From NCBI GenBank assembly GCA_951804985.1, contig OX638130.1:78734583-78798582 (forward strand): DNA of 64,000 bases, given 5' to 3'. This document shows positions 32,718 to 44,640 of this stretch, piece after piece. The position numbers and the translations under genes are program-made. The DNA comes from Dryomyza anilis. Lineage: Eukaryota > Arthropoda > Insecta > Diptera > Dryomyzidae. The notes under the pieces are model-generated. The model made no database searches and was not told where the DNA came from. It saw only the letters and a list, made by a program, of their open reading frames with translations. The first letter of the stretch is position 1. Every line of letters starts with the position of its first letter.

Positions 32718-32860
32718 CCGGCTTCAGTAGTCCAGAGGTAGCGCGCTGAACTTGCATTCTGAAAATCTGGGGTTCGAATCCCGACATGGGAATGGGCGCT
32801 CGTGGTGATATTAAGCACAAAAACGTACAATGCACAGTATGCCCAAACTCTCTTAAATAG
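32718..32860 (+). repeat. tRNA-derived SINE-like sequence, family C
   Basis: ggcttcagtagtccagaggt, agcgcgc gives an A-box-like head; ggggttcgaatcccgac is an excellent B box. Between them the arm (tgaacttgcattctgaaaat) does not form a tRNA anticodon stem. The sequence after the head is unlike family A. It may be a single tRNA pseudogene. Confidence 0.5.
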
Positions 32861-33639
32861 GGTCAAAGTCATTATTTTCGAAACCACTCAACCGATTTTA
32901 GAAATTTAAGAAGTGTTATATAGAGAATTCTTAATAAATTTTGAAATTGTATATTAAATGGTTATGGTGCTCCGTTAAGAAAATATCTTGTTTAATTTTA
33001 AAGATTTAGATATGAACATGATTATTTTTTTTTTCATTTACTTTACTTTACATTTACTTTACATTTTATACATAGGTTGTAGATTTTATCATAAACTCAA
33101 AATATTTGTATGAGACTTTTATAAACGATTAACACATAAATCATAAACCAAAATCGTTTTTAATTTTTAAATGGTTTAGTATATAAAAAATTATGAAGTC
33201 GAAATTTTTTTTGGTTTACATTTTTTTTTTTTTTGAAAATTGGTCTTATACGCATATCTCCGCAATTATTTTTTCTTCAGTAACATGTATTTTGATATAT
33301 TTTTTTGATCGATAATATTACTGAGAATCTTTTAAATGATAAAAATTATCCAGAATATATTTAACTAATCAGGCAACTTTGGTCAAACTTAAAATTTTTG
33401 AATTATTTTTTACTAAAGTCAAAATTTAGCAATTTTAGGGACGAATTATTTCTATGTATTTCTTACCCTTACTTATTTTTGCCCGGCAAAGGTTCAGGTC
33501 AGCACTTTTTCCAATAACACTCATTTTTGGCGACTTAGATAAAACCGTTATATCTCACTTTATAATATATATATTCTTAAAAATGTTTTAATAAAGCATA
33601 AGAACATAAAATTACTATATGTATGGTAAAAGTTTCTAG
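32861..33639. other. AT-rich stretch, nothing recognised
   Basis: Low-complexity and poly-T runs. No gene, RNA or element end could be supported. Confidence 0.3.
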
Positions 33640-34965
33640 ATGATATGGTTAATACTTATTTAGACATATTAGCCGCATTATTATTATTTGTCTTTTTCTT
33701 GGATACTTGGATAATGCAAGCCTTGATTTCTCGAAAAGTTATGTAGGCTCCTTTACGTAAATTATCTTTTGAAGCCAAATGAGTATTCTACAAAAATACG
33801 GTTTGAAAAGAGTGACACACTGTCAAGTCTTATTAGACCCAAGATATACCGTGTGATGTTGTTGTACGAAGTATTCAGTTCAATTCGCAGGCGTATAGCA
33901 GTGTAGGAAACAAATATGTTTTTGAAGGCAACATTCTTATTTTGAGTGGTGTATAATAATGTGTAATCCTAAGTTCTAAGCATTCCATAAATTCTACCTG
34001 TTGCAATGTTAATATGATCTAACCATGTCAATTTTGTGTTGAATACAACACCAAGATTCTTAGCTTTTTGAACCACATCAATTATAGATTCTCAAATTTG
34101 TATACTAAGATGTGCAGGAATCATTAGGGATTTTCTATAAATAGGAATACATTTCGACTTTGTTCGGTTTATGCATAAACCATTGCAGTAGCCCACTCAT
34201 ATACTTTAGCAAGATCTGAATTTATGTTACGTATACATTCCATAATTGACGTAAGCTGGCATCCTATAAAGAGCTGTACATCATCGGCATACATTTGTAT
34301 TTTCAAATGATTGAGATGTTGCGGTAGATCATTTGAGTACATGGAGTATAAAAGTGGTCCTAGTATCGAACCTTGGTGAACTCCCCTATTAACAGGTAAC
34401 CAGTTTGAATATCGATTTATATAAAATACAACTTGTTGTTTTTGATTAAGGTATGTATTGATGAGTTTCACGGCAGTTGGTTACAAAGTGTGTTATAATG
34501 TACTGTATCAAATGCCTTAGAATGATCCAACAACACCAAAAATGATACCTGATCGTCATCCATGTCCATGGAGTTAAACATGCTGATTGAAATTTTGTGA
34601 GAAAACCATTATTATTTACATGGTTTATAAACAAGTATTTCAAATACTTTGGACATGTATGGCAGTATGCTATTGGACGATATTCATTGCATCCTTTGGG
34701 AACAGGAACAATTGTTGCGTATTTACAGTTTTCCGGAAACCTACTAGATGTTATTATGGTATTGAATAATTGCGTAATATGCGAATTATCAAAGGTAGTA
34801 GTATTTTGACAAATTTAGGATGTATATGATCATATCCAACTGATCCAGTTTACACGAAAAGAAGCCTTCAATAAATTCTATTTGACTGAAACATTGAAAT
34901 GCAAATTGGTTGTTGATATTTTCATCTTGCAATTGATTGTCATAAAAAGAGTTATTAATATAAGG
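33640..34965 (-). pseudogene. LINE 3: reverse transcriptase, minus strand
   Basis: From high to low coordinates: lead-in FAFQCFSQIEFIE, NTIITSSRFPENCKYATIVP, NGFLTKFQSA, LLDHSKAFDTVHY (RT motif with AFD) near 34520, RGVHQGSILGPLLYSMYSND at about 34340-34400, YADDVQLF at about 34266-34290, then CINPNKS-like and LGVVFNTKLTW-like pieces, and a C-terminal part with TRYIxGL and KEPTYLFEK-like text down to about 33690. Several stops and shifts. It ends where repeat A copy 4 begins. Confidence 0.78.
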
Positions 34966-34990
34966 CATGGGAATATTAACAGATCAGTGG

Positions 34991-35102
34991 AATCGGCTTA
35001 GACCGACTATAACTTTAATAATGTTTACTAACTTCATCACACCAACAATCACAATATCCCTACTTCAAAATTTCCCATGTGACCTAACCTTCCCAACTGG
35101 TT
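34991..35102 (-). repeat. Interspersed repeat family A, copy 4 (5' end only)
   Basis: Read on the minus strand it starts aaccagttgggaaggttagg and stops just after the half-palindrome tatagtcggtctaagccga. It confirms the family's 5' end. Truncated beside LINE 3. Confidence 0.75.
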
Positions 35103-35169
35103 TTTTAGTTTCATTGGAAAACCATTGGTTTATTTTGTAGCTTGTTGTTTTTGTTTTAAGTGGAATATA

Positions 35170-35416
35170 TTTACTAGAGTTGGGCGCGTGCCGTGGTTTT
35201 TTTGTATCACGCCCGAAAGTTCGTGCGTGCAAATCTCCATGCGTATTAGTTGTGATCATGTCCGTGCCTCTAAAATCAGACGGTTCCGATTTTTTTAGTT
35301 TCTACTCCAATTAAAAAAAACCTTTACTTCCAGCATCAGAAAATAAAAAAAATCGTGGTATTTTAACCAGGAACAAACACACTTTGGAATATCGATGTCA
35401 GTGCCACACATTTTTT
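35170..35416. repeat. Repeat debris (cgtgc-rich)
   Basis: tagagttgggcgcgtgccgt followed by several cgtgc words. At 36185-36300 there are similar words (gctcgtgcttgtgcgtgtca). It may be one hAT-like element split by the inner repeat and SINE; the second terminus was not found. Confidence 0.35.
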
Positions 35417-35727
35417 AATAATATAATAATAGTTTGGCGCTACAGTCCTGTATAGAACTTCGGCCGAGCTCTCTCACCATTTTGAGCTGTGCGTGTTATA
35501 TTTGTACTCAAAGTGGTGGGACCTACAGTTTATTGCCGAATCCGAACGGCGTGTGAGAGCTTTTCATAGGCAATGTTGTACTCTCGTAGGTTTGCCATTT
35601 ACTGACGAGAGGTAGCGCGGTATAGAAAAATGTTTCTATGAAAAGATGTTGTTAGCCCCAGTCCAGGCTTGAACCGAGGACTTTTCGGCTCGCAGTCCAA
35701 CGCACTAACCACTGAGCTACCGCGGTT
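35417..35727 (-). repeat. SINE family A, copy 4 (near full length)
   Basis: On the minus strand: tRNA-like head (gcggtagctcagtggttagt, gcgttggactgcgagcc, cggttcaagcctggactggg), then the body (tttctataccgcgctacctc, ctacgagagtacaacattgc, agctctcacacgccgttcgg), then a tail rich in att. About 310 bp. It defines the family for the other copies. Confidence 0.8.
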
Positions 35728-36180
35728 CCAAAAATCGGAACGGTTCCGATTCTGATTCTTTGCGGTCCACGACAGGTTCCGATTTCGGAGAGGTTCCGAA
35801 TCAGAGAATAAAACAGTACCAAAGTATTTTTTGAATTATTTATAATAAGGGAGCATAAAGAACCGGTACCGGAACCGATTTAAAAATGTTTGAAACCGGA
35901 ATCGGTTGGTTGGAATCGGAACCGCTATTTTTTAATGCTTTCAACGAGAACCGGCACCGATATTCCAAGGGTTTTAGTCTGCGACCGCAAAGAACGGGAA
36001 TTGCAACCGGAACCGTTTCTATTTTTAAAAACCGGAACCGGAATCGAAACCGTCATTAAAAAATGTGTGAAACCGGAAGCGGAACTCACAAAATTTTTTG
36101 CTTGAAACTGGAATTGGAACCGCTATTTTAAAAATCTTGGAATCGGAACCGATATTCTATAGGGTTTAGTCCCTGTTTAT
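35728..36180. repeat. GGAACCG-rich repeat
   Basis: At least a dozen copies of ggaaccg/cggttcc occur. Two similar endings are gccaccgatattccaagg-like (35950-35975) and aaccgatattctatagggtt (36137-36157). It is interrupted by the SINE, since similar cggttccgattttttt text lies at 35280. Probably a hAT-type non-autonomous element with repeated transposase-binding words, by analogy. Confidence 0.45.
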
Positions 36181-36470
36181 AATATTATTTTTCACGTTTT
36201 GCCAAGTTTTTCATATGATTCCGTGCTTCTTTTGTGTTTTGTGCTCGGGCTCGTGCTTGTGCGTGTCACCTATTGGCGTGTCCGTGCCGTTCTATGATTA
36301 TAGAAGATCAAGATTTAACTGATTAAATGCACGATAAGTGAAAGTGTGGGATTTATAGTTTTTTGGTACGTTGTATTTACAAAAAAAATAGATCATGTTT
36401 GGAGAACATAGGTGCGGAGAACTGATCAAAGTGTAATACGTTTTGTTTGTTGTAGACGAAGAAAATATCT

Positions 36471-37032
36471 AATCAGTTGGAAAGGTTAGATCACATGGGC
36501 AATTTTAAAGTAGGTGTTATTGTGACAATTATGATTATCAAAATTATAGTCGGTCTAAGTCGACTATAAATACCTTACACATATGTGTGGTTACCATTGA
36601 AAGTGGTATATAGGTTTCCAGGATATACGAATCCTGAAAATAACTACAAACATTCAATCGCTGAAGAATTTCCATTCATTTGATACACATATTTACAAAT
36701 GAGTAGGTGTACCGAATTTCGATTTTTTTTTTTGAGAACTACAAGTCGTTTTGGCGGAAAATATTATTTTCGTGCATTGGAGCATGATGTCAATATATAT
36801 TTGACAAAAAGAGTTTACCTACGCACGTATACAGTAAAATTGATCTGTAATGTATATTTTATATGAGGTATTTGAATATAAATGGTCAGATCACAGGTCA
36901 CAATGGACCGATCTCGCACATACAACGTAGATATATAAGTAATCTAAATTATGAGTTTCATTCACTCTTCAATTTTTTAGGTAGTAGGGATTTCAACAGA
37001 CAGGCAGATGGACATCGCTAAATCGACTCAGA
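36471..37032 (+). repeat. Interspersed repeat family A, copy 3
   Basis: It starts aatcagttggaaaggttaga and is collinear with copies 1 and 2, with tatagtcggtctaagtcgac. The polymorphic cagacag tract is reduced to a few units, and the 3' end after gacatcgctaaatcgactca is missing. Confidence 0.75.
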
Positions 37033-37552
37033 CTACTTAGCATGTTCATGATGCTGTTTTATGTGTGTCCGAGTCTACATAGCTTGTTTTTCCCCGAATT
37101 AAAATACGAAGTGTGGGCGCGTATGTATACATAGATCAGAACAACCCAAAGTATGAAATGATTCAAATGGAAAATAAAACAAATGGAAAAATTTTATTTA
37201 ACAAAATCAGAGAGATTAGAATTGATAAAAGTACAAGCTCTTCTACAAATTAGAATACAAATTACGAAACTAGGAAAATGAGAAAATGCAAGGAATTTCG
37301 AGAGCATATGAGTCCACTTATCCGATAACAGAAGAACAGAAGTTATGAAATTTAAAACGTATTGTTAGAAAACCTAATAATACGTGTTCCAAAAATGAGC
37401 ATAATCCGCCCACATTATTTTTCTTACTTTAATTCCCGTATTTTCATATCATTCAAAATTATACCACTTAAATATCCACCAAGAGTACAGAGTATTCCAT
37501 AGTCGGGTATTTTTTTAACCTTGCTTATTTTTTTCCCGTGGAATGTGTGCAG
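37033..37552. other. Stretch without recognised features
   Basis: No motif-bearing frame. AT-rich, not low-complexity, so a decayed element or intron sequence is possible. Confidence 0.3.
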
Positions 37553-38454
37553 CAGTGATGACAACTCAAATTTTCATTGTCCCCGATATTCATAACAAAA
37601 TTCCCCAATTTTCTATAAAATTCTCGGAACGAATGTAATTTAAACCAGTGATGCCAACTATTTAGTATTTTAGTATTAGTGGGTAATCGGGGAATGGTCC
37701 ACTTTTGGCGGGGAATTTCAAATTAGGATCTGTTACATTTTTAAGAATTGGAATATAGGGGCATATATAACGCTTTCAATTAATTTAGAAAATACATATA
37801 CATAATTTACTTAATGAAATCCGGAAAATTTGACATGCCCCTTAATAGTTGAAAAAATATTGTTTTCAGTATTTTAATGATTGCAATTATTGAAAATTTA
37901 AAATTTCTACACTAAAAATATCAATGACAAAAATGCAGTAAAAAAAATGATCAAAATTTAAAAAATTAAATTCCAAAATAATATATATTTACATTTCCAC
38001 ATTTGTTTATACAGGTCTTTAAATTGTTAAATTTAATTTTCGAAATAGTTACCTGCTTTTAAAAATATTTTTTTCTGCATAAATTGCCCATTTTCATAAC
38101 TATTTTAATTAATTTGTTAAATTGCTCCGTACTTTGTGTCTATCTGTCTGCAAAGGTTAAAGAATTCGGACATTTTGATTTGGAACTATAGACTTTTGAA
38201 ATATTTATTTAAGCTAAGTTTAAACTTTCACTGAAATACTTGGTAATAACAAATATTTTTTTCAATTTATAATGGCTGATAAATGTAATTCGAAAATTAG
38301 AAAAATCAAGAAATAAAAAAACATTAAATGAATAACATATTGCGTAATATTTGTTCTATGGATTATTTCGATTTTTATTTAAAATGTAGTGCGGGGAATT
38401 TTATAGTCAATTGGAAGAATATCGGGAAAATGAAAATATGAGTTGGCATCACTG
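37553..38454. mobile_element. hAT-like MITE with CAGTGATGxCAAC ends
   Basis: The left end CAGTGATGACAACTCA and the reverse complement of the right end, CAGTGATGCCAACTCA, match with one difference and continue (attttcatt, ccgatattc, aaattcccc). CAGTGATG-type ends are typical of hAT. A second cagtgatgccaact lies inside at 37650. No 8-bp duplication was found, so one end may be internal. Confidence 0.6.
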
Positions 38455-38880
38455 ATTCAAACACACTGTGAATAAATTTCTAATAAAAATCGAAATATCC
38501 CATAGAACAAATATTCATTTAATATTTTTTTTATTTTTTCATTTCTCTAATGATTGTATGACATTTATTAGACATTATAAATTGAGAAAAATTATTTGTC
38601 ATTAGCAAGTGGTGCTATATATATTAATTAAGATCCAGTTTTCAGTGCAAATTTTTACAACTATGTTGAAAATTAAATTTAACCATTTAAAGAAATGTAT
38701 AAAAAAATGTGCAGTTTTAAATATATATTATTTTTTAATTTTGACAAGCTATTACTACATTTTTGTCATTGGTATTTTTAGTTTCGAAATTTTAAATTTC
38801 CAATTATCGCAATCTTTGAAATACTGAAAACAATATTTTTTAACAATTAAGGGTCATTAAGTAAAAATGTATCTTTGAAC
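37830..38880. repeat. Large palindrome, arms about 450 bp
   Basis: 37850-38380 and 38475-38850 are inverted copies: gttttcagtatttcaaagat-type words mirror ttgttttcagtattttaatg; gtttaaattttcaacata mirrors its partner; aatatttgttctatggatta mirrors atcccatagaacaaatattc. The right arm extends beyond the element end at 38454, so the palindrome is a separate feature or a rearranged second copy. Confidence 0.6.
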
Positions 38881-39164
38881 CGGAAACCAGCACACACCAG
38901 TCTACCTCCTAATTTAAAAGGAAAACATTCAAAAAAGGAATCTTATTTATTAGATTGTGGTTATTAGAAACCAAATTTTGATCTCTCACATTTTCTACAT
39001 TTTTAATGATTGGAATATAGAGATATGTTCCAGTTTTCGATGCAATCCGATTTGACCTGCAATATTCTAAACAAACGATTTTGTATTCATTATTTCCCCA
39101 AAGAATTGAAATCGTTAATCGTTTAAATTTATTTAAAAAAATATTTATTGTACTCAGATATCCT

Positions 39165-39480
39165 ATATCCTATACATATAATAAATATCTTTGTTGGTTT
39201 GTCCGTTTATTAGTTTGTTTGTTCCGCTTCTTCGTCTAAACGGCTGATTCAATTTTCTTGAAATTTTTACCATAGATGCGATGCGGTCTGGAAGGAATTA
39301 GGCTATATATGGACGGGATTAGTCAAAGAGGCGTGGTACCTCCTACATTTTCAAAACGATATAACTCGGCAATTTCACCAGCTACGAACATGAAACAAAA
39401 CCCAATGAACATTTGCCCATGAATTAAATTGGTTTGCAAGTTTAAATCAAGTATTTTTCTCAATTTTGTGTGTGGTATTC
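39165..39480 (-). repeat. Interspersed repeat family M, fragment
   Basis: On the minus strand it contains ttcaagaaaattgaatcagc, cgtttagacgaagaagcgga and acaaaccaacaaagatattt. The same text appears at 43165-43380 (-), 46555-46770 (+) and 47580-47770 (+). It lacks the minisatellite seen in the other copies. Confidence 0.55.
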
Positions 39481-39499
39481 TCAACCATGGAGAAACGTT

Positions 39500-40100
39500 A
39501 TTTAAAAAGTTGTAATTTGCATTCTCCATCAAAACGTCTTTTTACTATCCATCCTGTTATTCAAATTATATTTCAATGCACAACTAACTTAAAATATACA
39601 CGCATATCGAAGTTGAAGGAAACTTTTTATACAATTTAAAATATACTATTATTTCAAACTAAGCTATACACTTGTTAATGGTTTGAATTTTACCCAAAAT
39701 TTATAGTTGATATTTACACATTTACCTTAGTACATAAATAGCTTAATGGATATATGATATTCATATTAATCTACACAATAAAACTATACTAGTTTGAAAC
39801 TAGATGTTGATAATAATTCTCAACATATTCGCATATTGCATTTATCTGAAATCTAACAATATAAAAGGAATTTATAATAGTAAAATGGGACATGCATGTG
39901 AAATCGAAGAGGTATCAAATATTGATCATTATTTAAGCGGATTTCCGGGTCTTCTTGGTTCGATTTTCATACATAAATAAAAGACACAGGATGTACCGGG
40001 TCTCCGAATACTCGCTTTAATAATTGAGAAGCAACCACCCAGCATATTTTAGAAGTACTTTGCAACCAATTTGGCAATTTATTATGTATTAAGGGAGTCG
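39500..40100. other. AT-rich stretch, nothing recognised
   Basis: No coding signature. Several acta/aagc words suggest old repeats, but no structure can be defined. Confidence 0.3.
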
Positions 40101-40104
40101 CTCC

Positions 40105-40515
40105 GAAAATGGTTCCAGAAGTCGTTATTTTCGCATGCGATGTCTACACGAGCAAGTACTTTTCCGTCAGCTTCTAAGAGAAGCGAACGGAGAAGTACAT
40201 CACCATTCGCTTCTATTGCAATGTGTTCTGGAACCACTTAAAGTTCTCTCTTTAAATTTCACTCTTTACTGGTTTAACAACTTCTCTCCCGGTTCCAAAA
40301 GACGTAGTTATGGAATAACTTCCGATGGAATGAGTTTTGGAACTACTTCTAAAAATAGTTTCTAAGGACTGACTTTTGGAACTACTTCTAAAATTGGTTC
40401 CCATGGAATGACTTTTGGAACTTCTTAAAATGGTTCCCACGGAATGATTTTTGGAACTACTTCTTTCAATGGTTCCAATGGAGTGACTTTTGGAACCACT
40501 TCCTTATATTGTTCC
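40105..40515. repeat. Minisatellite of about 39 bp, five units
   Basis: The word ttttggaac recurs at about 40335, 40374, 40413, 40449 and 40488. The unit is roughly ggttcccatggaatgacttttggaactacttctaaaat (split here: ggttcccatggaatga, then cttttggaactacttct). One unit is three bases short. The frames on both strands here merely translate the repeat. Confidence 0.7.
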
Positions 40516-40689
40516 CATAGAATACAAATATATATGTATTTGAACAATACCATACAAATATAAATAAAATAAAATTTTGCAGTTAATTTTTATTAATTAA
40601 TTAAATTATATATGATCATGAATGTTTAAAATGTATTAAAAAATAAAATATTTTGAAGGCAATGTTTGCTCCTGAACTTGTTCTTTTTA

Positions 40690-40765
40690 TTGATGTTCAT
40701 TGTCCCCATCCAAGATAGGGACTTCCTGCGCACCAACCATCTGAGCCATCGACGCTACATGTAGT
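40690..40765 (-). repeat. tRNA-derived SINE fragment, family B, copy 2
   Basis: On the minus strand: tagcgtcgatggctcagatg, gttggtgcgcaggaagtccc, an A-box-like head shared with 1-60. The B box is not clear. Confidence 0.45.
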
Positions 40766-40949
40766 ATTAAAATATAAAACTATTAACTATAATATTTTAA
40801 ACTTTAATTATGAAGTACTTACTAAATTAGCTAAATATCCTTTGACACGATTGATTTTGTTTGAAATGTTGATTTAAAATAAGAAGCCAACTTCATTTAC
40901 TTAAATAAATTTTTTAAAGAGGTTTTCAAAAGTTTTTGTTTATTCCAAA

Positions 40950-41470
40950 ATACATTCTAAAAGAAGTGAACGTGGAACAACTTTTTATCGGAACCAAATG
41001 TGAAATCGTTCTCGTAGCTGTGTCATTTGTATCAGTAGAGAAGTTATTCTAGAATAGGTTGCTATGAAATTGGATGGAGATACATATCTCCGTTTGCTTT
41101 TCTGCTCTCATTAGATGCTCAAAACTGTATTCGCTTCTTGTATACGTGCCGTTAGAAGCGAACGTAGAATGACTTTTTATCGGAACCCAATGTGAAGTTG
41201 TTCTCGTTGCTGTGCCATTAGTACCAGGAGAGACGTTATTCTAGAATAGCTTACTATTGAATTGGATGGAGATACAGAACTTTGTTCGATTATCTCTCAT
41301 ATTTCCATATTCAACCGATAAATTAAAATTTGTGTACTCTTTAGAACTCTCGAATATAAAGTGATTCCTAAAATCATATGACTAGAAGCGAACGTGGAAC
41401 GACTTTTTATCTTTGCATTCTAGTAAAATGGAGTTCTAGGAGTTGTTCATTTCGGAACAACTTGCGATAA
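40950..41470. repeat. Direct repeats of about 195-235 bp
   Basis: agaagtgaacgtggaacaac (40960), agaagcgaacgtagaatgac (41153) and agaagcgaacgtggaacgac (41385) begin three units. The first two share cggaacc, gttctcgt, gtaccaggagag-like text and ttggatggagataca at the same spacing. Confidence 0.6.
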
Positions 41471-41479
41471 AATCTGCTG

Positions 41480-42060
41480 GGCATTGTAGAATTTCGTAGT
41501 TAATAATGCAAAAATAATATGGCGGGTACAATTGCGGCTATTTATAACATTCAAACTATATAACATACATTTATTACACAAACATTGATAAATATATTTT
41601 TTTCAGTTTGAAGTCAAGAAAAATATATTTAAAGCATACATTTAACTTCAAACCAATCTCATGTGAATTTCTAGCTCATTACAAGTGTAGAGCGTACAGT
41701 TTAGAAATAATAAGTGTACAAGTAGTTCTCAAGTTTTTAAATAGTGTACAATATTCATATGCTAATGAGCTTATAGAATACAAATTTTTAGCCCAAATTA
41801 CTGTTTATTATGAAGCTGCTATCAAGTTGATTTCACAGTGTTTGATATCCACATTTTCATTTAGACTGACTTGATTTAGACACTTGATTTTATACTTTTT
41901 AATATTGTTACTATAGTTTATATAAACTATTTATGTAGTTATACTCAAGTCTTTATAATTTGTGATTTCGACTTTATTATTAAAGCTTGGGGAATAGCAG
42001 AAAAATATTATTGAAAACAAGGAAAATCAAAAATATTTGCCAAGGCTTGACGAAATGTTT
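41480..42060. other. AT-rich stretch, nothing recognised
   Basis: Contains an 88-codon frame at 41608-41874 with no motif, signal peptide or start context that supports a gene. Treated as chance. Confidence 0.35.
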
Positions 42061-43165
42061 ATTGGGAAAACTAAAATTAAAAAAAAAAAATTAAAAGCAA
42101 AAACACAAAACAAAAGCAAAAATTACAAAAACAAAAGCAATAACATAAAACTAAATGCCAAACTAAAGGAAAAACATAAACAAAAAGAAATCAAAAGCAA
42201 AAACAAAAACTAATTTTTCATTTCGACATTGTTTTGGCGATTTTTTTTTTTTTTTGGAAAATGATGATTTCGACCATTGCATTGTTTTTGTCGTCCAAAA
42301 AATGCCTAAACAACATTTTTTATATCAAAATTTTTTGAACATTGTTGTTTTTAAACTCCCATATACCCAAAAATTAAAAACACGTCAGCAATTGGGACAG
42401 CAAATTTAAATAAATTTTGGTCAGCGTTATATTTAACCATTCTAAACGGTCTAGCCGAATGTGGGCGTGATTGGACCACTGGGCGTGATTGGACCACTGT
42501 ACATGGCCCCCCCTAGGAGGTACATTTTCAAGATGGCGTATGTCAACAGTTATTATAGTGATATCGAGATATTTCACACCAGGGTAACAACCATTCAAAT
42601 TCTTTAAACTCACCACACCAAAATTTACCACACTAAAAATCACCACACTAAAATTCACCACACTAACATTCACCACACTAAAACTAACCGCACTAAAATT
42701 CATCACTCTAAAACTCACCACAATTAAACTCACAACACCAAAATTCACCACACTAAAATTCACCACACTTAAACTCACCACACTAAAACTCACCACACTA
42801 AAACTCACCACACAAAAACTCACCACACTAAAACTCACCACACTAAAACTCACCACACTAAAATTCACCACACTAAAACTCACCACAATAGAATTAATCA
42901 CACTAAAACTCACCATATTAAAATTCACCACACTAAAACTCACCACATTAAAATTCACCTTAATGAAAATCACCATGGGGAAGAATTATACGGGAAATAT
43001 TTCTACTGGGATGAATTCTACGTCGAAATATTCTACGGAGAAGCGCAGTCTGAGAAAGAATTGTTTTTGAGAAAAGTTGTGTTGACAAAGAATTATTATT
43101 TGGTTACTACATTTATAAAACCAATAAAAAAAACCGTCCACAGCGAAGCACGGATCCCTGATATC
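42060..43165 (-). repeat. Repeat family M, unit 1 with 15-bp minisatellite
   Basis: An A/caaaa-rich stretch (42080-42215), then attgggacagcaaattt text, then an array of 15-bp units at 42600-42970 with consensus caccacactaaaact (last base c/t, a/t variable), then a block of agaattctacgg words, then cagcgaagcacgg. It is followed by a second similar unit. Frames such as that at 42374-42976 (-), coding FSVVS repeats, are translations of the array. Confidence 0.75.
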
Positions 43166-44640
43166 CTATTAATATAATAAATCTGAATGTTTGTTGTTTT
43201 GTTGGTTTGTCCGTTTGTCGGTTTGTTCCGCATCTCCGTCTAAACGGCTGATCCGATTTTCTTCAAATTTTTATCACAGATGCGGTATGGTCTGAAAGGA
43301 ATGCTAGGCTCTATATAGGCGGGATTGGACAAAGAGGCACTTCCATACAACCTAACGATATAACTCGGCACTTCACCAGCTACGAACATGAAACAAAAAA
43401 CTCAAATAAAAAAAAAAATTAAAAGCAAAAACACAAAACAAAATCAAAAATACGAAAGCAAAAATACAAAAGCAATTACATAAAACAAAAATCCAAACTA
43501 AAGGAAAAACAAAAAATGAAAGAAAAACAACAAAAAAATCAAAAACTAAAGCAAAAACAATTATTTTTTCGACATTGTTTTTGGCGAATATTTTTTTTTT
43601 TTGCTAAATCGAGATTTTGACCATTGCATTGTTTTTGTCGTCCAAAATTTTTTAACAATTTTTTTTTGAAATTTTTTAAGCATTGTTGTTTTTGTCGTTT
43701 TTTTTTCAAATGGTGATTTCGACCATTACGTTCTGTTTGTCCTCCAAAAAAATTTAACAAAAAATTTTTTCGAAAATTTTCGAACATTGTAGTTTTTGTC
43801 GAATATTTTTTTTTTTGTAAAATGGTGATTTCGACCATTGCGTTCTTATTGTCGTTTTTTAACAAAAATTTTGTTTTCGAAAATTTTCGGCAATTGGGAT
43901 AGCAAATTTAATTACATTTTGGTCAGCTTTATTTTTAACCATTCTAAACGGTTTCGCCGAATGTGGGAGTGATTGGACCATTGGGCGTGGCACCCCCCAT
44001 AGAAGATACATTTTACATTATGTGTATGTCAACATTACGTGTATGTCAACAGTTATTATAGTGATATCAAGATATTTCACACCAGGTTAACAACCACCCA
44101 AAATTCTTTAAACTCACCACACCAAAATTCCCCACATTAAAACTCATCACGCTAAAAGTCACCATACAAAAACTCACCACACTAAAACTCACCACACTAA
44201 AATTCACCACACTAAAATTCATCACACTAAAAATCACCACACTAAAACTCACCACAATAAAATTCACCACACTAAAACTCACCACACTAATATTCACCAC
44301 ACTTAAACTCACTATACAAAAATTCAACACACTAAAACTCACCACACTAAAACTCACCAAACCCACACTCACCACACTAAAACATCTACTGTGAAAAACT
44401 CTACGGGTAAAAATTCTACGGGAAATAATTCTACGGGAAGAATTCTACGGGAAAGCGTTCTATGGAGAAGAATTTGACGGGAAATATTTCTACTGGGAAG
44501 AATTCTACGGCGAAATGTTCTACGGGGAAGAATTCTAAGGGGAAGCGCAGAATGAGAAAGAATTGTCTTTGAGAAAAGTTGTTATGGCGGAGAATTATTA
44601 TTTGATTACTACATTTCGACGCCCCTTACGAAAACTATTA
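43165..44640 (-). repeat. Repeat family M, unit 2 (tandem with unit 1)
   Basis: Same order as unit 1: gcggtttgtccg-type head (43190-43330), caaaa-rich part (43400-43560), three diverged copies of gtttttgtcg..ttcgaccattgc, attgggatagcaaattt, a 15-bp array at 44110-44390, then a longer ttctacgggaa array at 44390-44540. The spacing between equivalent points in units 1 and 2 is about 1.3-1.5 kb. Confidence 0.7.

Noticed and set aside
32718..32790. Possible tRNA gene with GCA in the loop
   Set aside because: The B box is good, but no anticodon stem can be formed and the acceptor ends do not match.
42374..42976. 200-codon minus-strand frame made of FSVVS repeats
   Set aside because: Produced by the 15-bp minisatellite, which is a multiple of three; equivalent frames appear in every array of the family.
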